IMG/VR virus record: IMGVR_UViG_3300022693_004335 | Span: 1-50,888 of that record | Source: a virus | Direction: 5' to 3' (one strand) | Length of the DNA: 50,888 nucleotides | Part shown: one piece after another, positions 45,894-50,888 of the stretch | Numbering within the stretch: position 1 is the first letter of the stretch | Layout of the letters: the number at the start of each line of letters is the position of its first letter | Notes under the pieces: generated by a model | The model's input: only the letters and a program-made list of their open reading frames with translations | Told to the model about the DNA's origin: nothing | Database searches by the model: none | Translations under genes and position numbers: made by a program

Positions 45894-46590
45894 CTAACTC
45901 CTTAATTTTATCATTACGATATCTAATACCTTGACGAAGTCTGCGCTTCAAATCTTCGATCGCCTTTTCGTCACGTTCGATCTTAACAATATGCATACGG
46001 TGCTCCGGCTTTTTGAATCTTGGGTCATAGGAAACCCAGTACCAGAAATCAGCACCAGTCACATACATACTCCCCACAACCTGCCAGAAGTAATTTGAGC
46101 AATGCTTCTCAAGATCTGCTGCATTCTTTACGTTTGTCAAATAGAAGAAATGGGTTTTGCTGTTGGGTGCCTTTCCTTCATATCCTCCATTGGTTCCTAT
46201 TCTTCCGTCTGGCGTGCAGCCGACATCATCGCCTAACTCAACAAACTCCTGATCGTTTCCGTATTTCTCAACAGTAAGGCCAGTGACTTCCATAAAATAT
46301 TCTACTGCTTCTACCTCATGAGCATTTCCGTGCTCCATAGCTGCATTACTGAAATAATCACTTTCGGTTGTTAATGCTTCCACCGCTTTTTCCATCGCAT
46401 AGGTTTCAGCTCCTTTAGGAAAATCAGCTTTAGATCTATAACCCATTAACCGATGAAACTCGGAAGCTGTAAATCGACCTCTTCTTTTTTGAAGCCATTG
46501 CTGGGTTTTACTTTCAAGAGAATCTAAGGCCTCGAAATCGAGACCTTTTGATTCTGTTGCTATCTGCTCTGCAATCTCTAGAAAATCCAT
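45880..46590 (-). CDS. YqaJ/lambda-Exo type recombination nuclease
   Basis: A 236-residue PD-(D/E)XK nuclease. 'RRGRFTASEFHRLMGYRSKA' and 'AAMEHGNAHEVEAVEYFMEV' are the family start. The catalytic stretch is 'GCTPDGRIGTNGGYEGKAPN' (D in PDGR, E-x-K in YEGK), followed by 'YFWQVVGSMYVTGADFWYWV'. It degrades 5'-ended strands of duplex DNA to give 3' ssDNA for annealing, as in the lambda Red system. The annealing partner is not obvious: candidates are the genes at 46590 and 47202. Confidence 0.9.
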   Translation of the reverse strand: MDFLEIAEQIATESKGLDFEALDSLESKTQQWLQKRRGRFTASEFHRLMGYRSKADFPKGAETYAMEKAVEALTTESDYFSNAAMEHGNAHEVEAVEYFMEVTGLTVEKYGNDQEFVELGDDVGCTPDGRIGTNGGYEGKAPNSKTHFFYLTNVKNAADLEKHCSNYFWQVVGSMYVTGADFWYWVSYDPRFKKPEHRMHIVKIERDEKAIEDLKRRLRQGIRYRNDKIKELDAIA

Positions 46591-46985
46591 TATCCTAGTT
46601 TTTCTACATCAAATAGCATGGTGCTACCGTCAGTTGATTTATTTTGTTTTTTCCCTTGATAGGTAATTTGAACTGGTGTCTTAGGATTTAGATTTTTGAC
46701 TGCCTCAACTAGGGTCATTTGACCACTTAAGAAGCATTCTTTTTCACTCACGAAAACACCACACTTTACCAGCTCACCATCTTCACTTGGCACTTCTTTT
46801 AAGCCCATAAAAAAGGCACGTAAAGCTTGACCTTTGAGAGCGGCCCAATCATCTGCAGACTTGTATTTAAGATTAAGGCTGAACTGTGGCTCTAGGCTGT
46901 TAAGCTTGCCTAAACTTTCTGTGTCCGGAATAAGGAATGCTACCTCTGTTCCTGCTGCTTTTTTAACTTCTGATTCTGTTGACAT
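46590..46985 (-). CDS. hypothetical protein beside nuclease (131 aa)
   Basis: 131 residues (MSTESEVKKAAGTEVAFLIP). 'LKYKSADDWAALKGQALRAF' and 'VQITYQGKKQNKSTDGSTML' suggest an alpha/beta domain that may bind nucleic acid. It overlaps the nuclease gene by 1 bp, so it could be its accessory protein (ssDNA-binding or annealing). No family recognised. Confidence 0.45.
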   Translation of the reverse strand: MSTESEVKKAAGTEVAFLIPDTESLGKLNSLEPQFSLNLKYKSADDWAALKGQALRAFFMGLKEVPSEDGELVKCGVFVSEKECFLSGQMTLVEAVKNLNPKTPVQITYQGKKQNKSTDGSTMLFDVEKLG

Positions 46986-47007
46986 TGTTTTAATATTAAA
47001 TGGTTAA

Positions 47008-47202
47008 TTATCTAGGCACCGCGATTCCTGCGAGCACCGTTTTTTTATTTTCAATTTTGAAAGCATCATAGCAATAGCTTCTGATCTGCTTTGCGAACTT
47101 CTCCGCCTTCTGACGGTAGTCTGGATCTGTTACTGGGAATAGAAGTGTTTTGCCTTCTTCCATTCGCTTATCGATAGTTACGTTGGCTGCTGTGAAGTAC
47201 AT
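47008..47202 (-). CDS. hypothetical protein (64 aa)
   Basis: 64 residues (MYFTAANVTIDKRMEEGKTL). 'PDYRQKAEKFAKQIRSYCYD' has a helical core. It shares a 1-bp overlap with the large coiled-coil gene. No family recognised. Confidence 0.5.
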   Translation of the reverse strand: MYFTAANVTIDKRMEEGKTLLFPVTDPDYRQKAEKFAKQIRSYCYDAFKIENKKTVLAGIAVPR

Positions 47203-48326
47203 TACTTGAGGTTTTTTACTCTGTTCCTAGAATCATTTACAAAGGCCTCGAAATTTTGAATTATCAAGTGAACTGTAGGGTGCGCTTCATCTAATGGCGA
47301 ATCTGATATATTAAATGAATCTACCCAACCGTTAAGTTTTTCTCTAATTGGCTTCAACTCTTCCAATCGTTTTGCCTCAGCTTTTGCACGTTCTTTGGCT
47401 TCCTGTTCTGCCTTCTCAGCAGCAGCTTTTTCTTCAGCGGCTTTTCGTTCTGCTTCAATCTTAGCTACACGTTCAGCTTCGGCATCTGCAATACGCTTCT
47501 TTTCAACTTCAAGTTCTTCGCGTTCCTTCCGCAATTTTTCTTCTGCGGCCTCTCTCTCAGCTTTAGCTTTAGCTTCTTCCGCTTCTCGGGCCTCACGCTC
47601 TTTAGCTTCCTGTTCTGCTTTTGCTTTTGCTTCTTTTTCAGCCTGTGCACGAGCTTCAGCCTGTTGTTTTTCAAACGCTGCACGTTCTTCAGCAAGGCGT
47701 TCACGTTCAACACGAGCTTCTTCCTGCTCAGTTATGAATGCTACACGTTCGTCAAGTTGCTTTTCAAGAAGATTTTTCTTCTCAGCAAAATCCATTTCAA
47801 ATTCTTCCAGTTCCTTTTCTGAAAACTCTTGCGCTTGGGTCTCAAAAGCGGTTCCTACATCTCCTCGCTGATCGAAAGTCATTTGAGATATTTTCTGCTT
47901 CCAACTCTGATAAAAGGCATCAATACCACTCAATATTTTATCCTTCCGCTCCTGCTCTATACGCTCCTTCTCTGCTTTTTCGGCTTCTTTAATCGCCTCA
48001 TATCGGCGAACTTCATCCTGCTGTTTTTCTTCGTGAGGGAGTGTTATATCAATAAGCTCTTGTGAAGCTTCAGAAACCTTGGTTCTGAATGCCTTTAATT
48101 TTGATGCTATGGTTTTTTCTTGCTTTTGTACATCTGTACGTGCTGTTACCAAAGCGGTACGGGCTTTTTTAGCTTCCTCGTAGGTTGAGTTATCCTTGAT
48201 TGCTACATAAGGATTGTCATTTACAATTGCCAATTGCTTTTCTCTCCATCCTTGTAATTCCGGTAGAAGATTTGCTTCTAAATTGTCAAGATCGATTACT
48301 TGAACTTCTGCTACTGCTGTACTCAT
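47202..48326 (-). CDS. long coiled-coil protein (374 aa)
   Basis: 374 residues. Residues about 80-325 are almost uninterrupted Glu/Lys/Ala-rich helix (e.g. 'AEKEAKAKAEQEAKEREARE'), consistent with a very long single helix or coiled coil. The N-terminal 60 residues (MSTAVAEVQVIDLDNLEANL) and C-terminal 45 ('LNGWVDSFNISDSPLDEAHP') are globular. It resembles DUF1351-like phage proteins found in recombination clusters. A structural or DNA-pairing role is inferred only from position. Confidence 0.6.
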   Translation of the reverse strand: MSTAVAEVQVIDLDNLEANLLPELQGWREKQLAIVNDNPYVAIKDNSTYEEAKKARTALVTARTDVQKQEKTIASKLKAFRTKVSEASQELIDITLPHEEKQQDEVRRYEAIKEAEKAEKERIEQERKDKILSGIDAFYQSWKQKISQMTFDQRGDVGTAFETQAQEFSEKELEEFEMDFAEKKNLLEKQLDERVAFITEQEEARVERERLAEERAAFEKQQAEARAQAEKEAKAKAEQEAKEREAREAEEAKAKAEREAAEEKLRKEREELEVEKKRIADAEAERVAKIEAERKAAEEKAAAEKAEQEAKERAKAEAKRLEELKPIREKLNGWVDSFNISDSPLDEAHPTVHLIIQNFEAFVNDSRNRVKNLK

Positions 48327-48327
48327 T

Positions 48328-48675
48328 TTAAAATTGATTTTGGTTAAAAAACATTGATTCTGATACTCCGAACTCTGTATAAGGATCGCAGTATTCTAAT
48401 TCGGGTTGATCTTCTTGCACTTCAAGTTTTTCAACCGTTTCATTCATTAATCGCTGTAAGGCCAGTCGTTGCTCTTGGGAAGGCTCCATCTGTTTCCAGC
48501 TGCTGCCGTAATTGTGACCGAAATCTTCTATGGTAACATTGTGACCGGTTACCATTTCTGCATAGAAGCTCATTTCGTATTGATTCAGTTTAGCGGTGAA
48601 GCCAACTGTTTCGAGATCTTTACCAGTGTCAAGCTTTGCTTTAGCTAGTAGGTTATTGAATATCGAATCCTTCAT
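48328..48675 (-). CDS. hypothetical protein (115 aa)
   Basis: 115 residues (MKDSIFNNLLAKAKLDTGKD). 'DLETVGFTAKLNQYEMSFYA' and 'GHNVTIEDFGHNYGSSWKQM' are followed by an acidic tail. It overlaps the small membrane gene by 4 bp. No family rec­ognised; a small early regulator is possible. Confidence 0.5.
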   Translation of the reverse strand: MKDSIFNNLLAKAKLDTGKDLETVGFTAKLNQYEMSFYAEMVTGHNVTIEDFGHNYGSSWKQMEPSQEQRLALQRLMNETVEKLEVQEDQPELEYCDPYTEFGVSESMFFNQNQF

Positions 48676-48815
48676 AGTTGAAAGAATAAGTAGACTGCGA
48701 ACAGAAAAACCGCGAACGAGAAACCCATAATTACACCAAGTTGTTTACCGGCTGATTCTCCTAGGTTGTAGCTGTCTTCACTAAAGTCTTTTGGATCAAT
48801 TTTAGGCTTGTTCAT
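48672..48815 (-). CDS. 47-aa single-span membrane protein
   Basis: ATG at 48813-48815, 47 residues (MNKPKIDPKDFSEDSYNLGE) with one hydrophobic segment 'VIMGFSFAVFLFAVYLFF' near the end. It overlaps the next gene's ATG (ATGA). A superinfection-exclusion or stress-type membrane peptide is conceivable. No family recognised. Confidence 0.5.
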   Translation of the reverse strand: MNKPKIDPKDFSEDSYNLGESAGKQLGVIMGFSFAVFLFAVYLFFQL

Positions 48816-48993
48816 TTGTTTGGATTTTCAACTCTAAAAAGAGTTCGTTCATAAATTGCTGCTCGATTAGGCTAGATTCTTGAAAGCGCTTGCCGTTAAC
48901 CAGCCATCTTCCGTTTTCCTTTTTTGCTTCTAACTTGAGCCCTTGAAAGTTTTTTGAATTGCTCACAGTAGTAAGCTGCGCGTTGTTGCTCAT
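48802..48993 (-). CDS. hypothetical protein (63 aa)
   Basis: 63 residues from an ATG (MSNNAQLTTVSNSKNFQGLK). 'KENGRWLVNGKRFQESSLIE' looks like a beta hairpin, then a helix. The first half overlaps the next gene upstream in another frame (48896-48993), so one of the two may not be real, but both have protein-like composition. Confidence 0.45.
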   Translation of the reverse strand: MSNNAQLTTVSNSKNFQGLKLEAKKENGRWLVNGKRFQESSLIEQQFMNELFLELKIQTNEQA

Positions 48994-49090
48994 AAGACAT
49001 TGTTTTTGGAGTATCTGCTTTCTCAGCCAGTAGAGCCTTTAGGTCTTCAACAGACAAATGGTCCTTTGCTATTTGCAGATACGGGTTCAC
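48896..49090 (-). CDS. hypothetical protein (64 aa)
   Basis: 64 residues starting at a GTG that overlaps the upstream stop by 1 bp (MNPYLQIAKDHLSVEDLKAL). 'EQQRAAYYCEQFKKLSRAQV' and a basic end follow. It shares 98 bp with the next gene in a different frame. No family recognised. Confidence 0.45.
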   Translation of the reverse strand: MNPYLQIAKDHLSVEDLKALLAEKADTPKTMSYEQQRAAYYCEQFKKLSRAQVRSKKGKRKMAG

Positions 49091-49701
49091 TAGGCTAATA
49101 ATTGAGATTTGTAAGAAGCTGAAACCAGACTTAATTTGCAGTCGGTTCCGGTCTTGGTAAATAGGTTCTTTTTGTGATGGTTTAGAGTTATAACAGTGAT
49201 GTTTAAAGCATCAGCTATTTCATAATCAGTGCATCCTCTTGCCGACATATCTATGATCAGAAGATCTCTGCTGTTGAGTTCGGCACCGTTAATTCGTAGA
49301 CTTTTATTTGCAAAAGCTAGAGAAGGGCAATTCTCAATGTGGCGGAAGTTTTCTGAAGGCTGAAGCTCTCCGTTTTTGATATCTGGTTGATGGTCCAATC
49401 CGCCCCACATATAGTATGTGTACAATTCAACTTTTCGTGTAGTGCTTAATTTTACACCTTCCTCTTTTTCAAGTATTCTGAAGAAGTTCTGAGCCGGCTT
49501 ATCTTTGTAAAACTCATTAAGAATTAAAGCAAAATATGAGGCTTGCAGTTTTTTAAAAGGAAAGCATTTACCTCCCTGAAAAAATCTGACTGTCATATCT
49601 TTTTTGATCCCGACGAATTCTAAGTCTACTGGGTTCTTAAGATCTAACCCTGCAATAACCGCTTGTGGTAAGTTTCCGGTTGTAGTACTTTTGTGGTGCA
49701 T
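49090..49701 (-). CDS. LuxR-type HTH regulator
   Basis: 203 residues (MHHKSTTTGNLPQAVIAGLD). A LuxR-type HTH is at about 140-200: 'LNSRDLLIIDMSARGCTDYE', 'IADALNITVITLNHHKKNLF', 'TKTGTDCKLSLVSASYKS'. The N-terminal 135 residues have no phosphoacceptor domain, so this is not a response regulator. Position at the start of the early operon suggests it controls early or late genes. Confidence 0.75.
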   Translation of the reverse strand: MHHKSTTTGNLPQAVIAGLDLKNPVDLEFVGIKKDMTVRFFQGGKCFPFKKLQASYFALILNEFYKDKPAQNFFRILEKEEGVKLSTTRKVELYTYYMWGGLDHQPDIKNGELQPSENFRHIENCPSLAFANKSLRINGAELNSRDLLIIDMSARGCTDYEIADALNITVITLNHHKKNLFTKTGTDCKLSLVSASYKSQLLA

Positions 49702-49743
49702 AACTTGAAATTTTAATTGTGAATAATTGAGATTTATGTGTTG

Positions 49744-49773
49744 GCCTTGTAGTTACAGCTACAGGGCTTTTTT
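49744..49773 (+). terminator. plus-strand hairpin with T-run (leader)
   Basis: GCCTTGTAG (49744-49752) pairs with CTACAGGGC (49759-49767) with one G-T, then six T (49768-49773). The polarity suits plus-strand transcripts, but no plus-strand gene is upstream. It overlaps the 3' end of the gene at 49772. It may act as an mRNA-end structure or a leftover. Confidence 0.45.
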
Positions 49774-50041
49774 ATGCGACTTGTAGCTTTTTAGCTAATT
49801 CAGCTTTTCTTTTTTCGCGCTTTTCATTTTCTTGGCGATAATGGTCCACACAATCAACTATGATGTCTTCAATTTTTGGCATATTTCTGTCACCATTTAG
49901 AACTTTAGAGAATGTATGTACCGTGTAATACTCACCTTTGCGATTTTTCAATTCTCTCTCTTGAGCGAAATCTGCTAACTTTTGAAGGAAACCGTGCCCT
50001 AGGGTCTCGGTAAATAAATTTTTTGTCTGAGGGTCTATCAT
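49772..50041 (-). CDS. early Cro-like small protein
   Basis: 89 residues (MIDPQTKNLFTETLGHGFLQ). 'GEYYTVHTFSKVLNGDRNMP' and 'KIEDIIVDCVDHYRQENEKR' fit a Cro/C1-like HTH in reduced form. It is the first leftward gene from the lysogeny control region, divergent to the S24 repressor, the expected location for Cro. The function is inferred. Confidence 0.6.
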   Translation of the reverse strand: MIDPQTKNLFTETLGHGFLQKLADFAQERELKNRKGEYYTVHTFSKVLNGDRNMPKIEDIIVDCVDHYRQENEKREKRKAELAKKLQVA

Positions 50042-50075
50042 AGCTATCTATTAATGCTTAAGACTAATATTTAAA

Positions 50076-50126
50076 GTATATTTGTCTCGTTGTGTTGTTT
50101 GTTTTGTCTAGCAAATATACAAACAA
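50076..50126. promoter_or_regulatory. lysogeny control region: two facing promoters and operators
   Basis: GTATATTTG (50076-50084) and CAAATATAC (50112-50120) are a perfect 9-bp inverted repeat and each contains a TATATTTG -7 box, one for each direction. For the leftward promoter, TTTG stands 18 bp upstream (around 50138), near the expected -33 distance. A second palindrome, TTGTTTGT (50095-50102) with ACAAACAA (50119-50126), lies across the middle and suits operator binding by the repressor and the Cro-like protein. Confidence 0.6.
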
Positions 50127-50168
50127 TTCAAACTTATCAAACTATACAAATGTTAAAATTTGGAATAG

Positions 50169-50888
50169 TTGTTTAATTTTCCAAAAATACCAATTTTGAC
50201 AAGGCTGGATTTAATATTAAAAGAGAAGAAGCTTAAGAAGTTATCTTGGGATAAGCTCGCTGAAAACCTTCCTGTTACCGGGGAAGCTTTAAGAATAGCA
50301 TTTAAAAGAGGTAGCGTAGACGATGTTTACCTAAGTGCTATTGAAGCCGCTTTGAATATTTCAAAAGATGTTGATTCAAACAAAAAATCAAACATTTCAA
50401 ATGATCTATTAAATACCAACGGAAACAAATTCACAGAAAAACCAGACGGTAGCTTTGACATTGAAGTAAGTCTAATACCATTTGAAGCTTACGCCAGTTA
50501 CCTAGTTAGTGTAGAAGAAGCTACGGTTCATCAGGATTTTGAAAGAGTTGTTTTCAATGTGGATAGATATGGCCGCGGACATTACCAAGCATTCAAGATC
50601 AACGGTAATAGTATGAACGGGGGTAGTATTAATGACGTGCCAGATGGTGCCCTTGTATTAGGCAGGGAACTTGGCCGTCATTTATGGAAAGATGGATTTA
50701 GACCGGCAGATCATGGCTTTGTGATTCTTTCAAAAGAAAATATTTTTCATAAGGACATAATTGACTTTGATACCGAAACTGGAGATATAACATGTCAAAG
50801 TCGCAACAAAAGTCCTGAGTACACTGATTTTAAATTAAACTTAAACGACGTTTACCAAATATTTAGAGTAATAAAAAGACAGATGTAA
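50169..50888 (+). CDS. LexA/S24-type phage repressor
   Basis: About 239 residues. The start is uncertain: TTG at 50169 is the first possible start, and an internal start is plausible. The N-terminal 70 residues are an HTH ('LSWDKLAENLPVTGEALRIA'), followed by a linker. The S24 core is at about 140-215: the catalytic Ser in 'FKINGNSMNGGSIND' and the probable Lys in 'ENIFHKDIIDF'. The usual cleavage dipeptide Ala-Gly is replaced by 'YASYL' (Ala-Ser), so cleavage may be slow or absent. It is the lysogeny repressor, divergent from the early operon. The C-terminus is complete at the edge of the window. Confidence 0.88.
   Translation: MFNFPKIPILTRLDLILKEKKLKKLSWDKLAENLPVTGEALRIAFKRGSVDDVYLSAIEAALNISKDVDSNKKSNISNDLLNTNGNKFTEKPDGSFDIEVSLIPFEAYASYLVSVEEATVHQDFERVVFNVDRYGRGHYQAFKINGNSMNGGSINDVPDGALVLGRELGRHLWKDGFRPADHGFVILSKENIFHKDIIDFDTETGDITCQSRNKSPEYTDFKLNLNDVYQIFRVIKRQM

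Noticed and set aside
47395-47871. 158-residue plus-strand frame rich in Ser and Ala
   Set aside because: Shadow of the long coiled-coil gene on the minus strand.
1-50888. Integrase, transposase, IS element, CRISPR array or integron integrase
   Set aside because: None found by reading proteins and looking for spaced repeats. An integrase may lie beyond the right edge.

Overview
The window is almost entirely the genome of a temperate, siphovirus-like phage (prophage) of a Bacteroidota host, probably a Flavobacteriaceae-type bacterium. The evidence is low G+C, A-rich sequence before starts instead of strong Shine-Dalgarno sites, several promoter boxes of the Bacteroidota form TAnnTTTG, and proteins of the kinds found in flavobacterial phages (lipoprotein spanin, N-acetylmuramidase, DUF1376 replication protein, E-type capsid protein). 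No integrase, att site or host housekeeping gene was found, so the element probably continues past one or both edges.

Layout. 1-5180 is a cargo end: two unknown genes, an AbiH-type abortive-infection gene with a tiny zinc-ribbon partner, an SRAP (abasic-site crosslinking) protein, and an umuD-umuC translesion polymerase operon, closed by a long hairpin terminator. 5356-22682 (minus strand) is lysis (u-spanin, muramidase, two membrane proteins), then tail fibre, Dit-like and Tal-like proteins, tape measure, a frameshifted tail-assembly chaperone, tail tube, connectors, capsid, decoration and scaffold. A two-gene 'moron' island (16457-17735) breaks the tail module. 22683-28932 is an accessory region between scaffold and minor head gene. 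It holds small unknown genes separated by palindromes with shared attC-like ends (integron-cassette-like), then an oppositely oriented island with a PAPS-reductase-like protein, an HTH protein and a tRNA-like element. 28919-36574 carries minor head protein, ParB-like protein, portal, large and small terminase, and many tiny early or late genes including an HNH-like one. 36731-36804 is an initiator-like tRNA-Met. 37416-49701 is DNA modification, replication and recombination: cytosine-C5 methyltransferase, a DnaA-domain-IV-like gene interrupted by a frameshift, DnaC-like loader, DUF1376 initiator, adenine methyltransferase, HNH, SSB and a YqaJ/lambda-Exo nuclease. The right edge (49772-50888) is the lysogeny switch: a small early gene and a LexA-like S24 repressor facing apart over an operator-rich promoter region.

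How it fits together. The S24 repressor at the right edge should hold off the leftward early operon. On induction the early genes replicate, modify and recombine the DNA, the long leftward late operon builds head and tail, and the lysis genes come last. The most unusual points are the attC-like cassette array inside the head module, three tRNA-like RNAs that lack a normal anticodon arm, two -1 frameshift sites (one expected, in the tail chaperone; one unexpected, in the DnaA-IV-like gene), and several genes under 60 residues found by reading between the larger genes.
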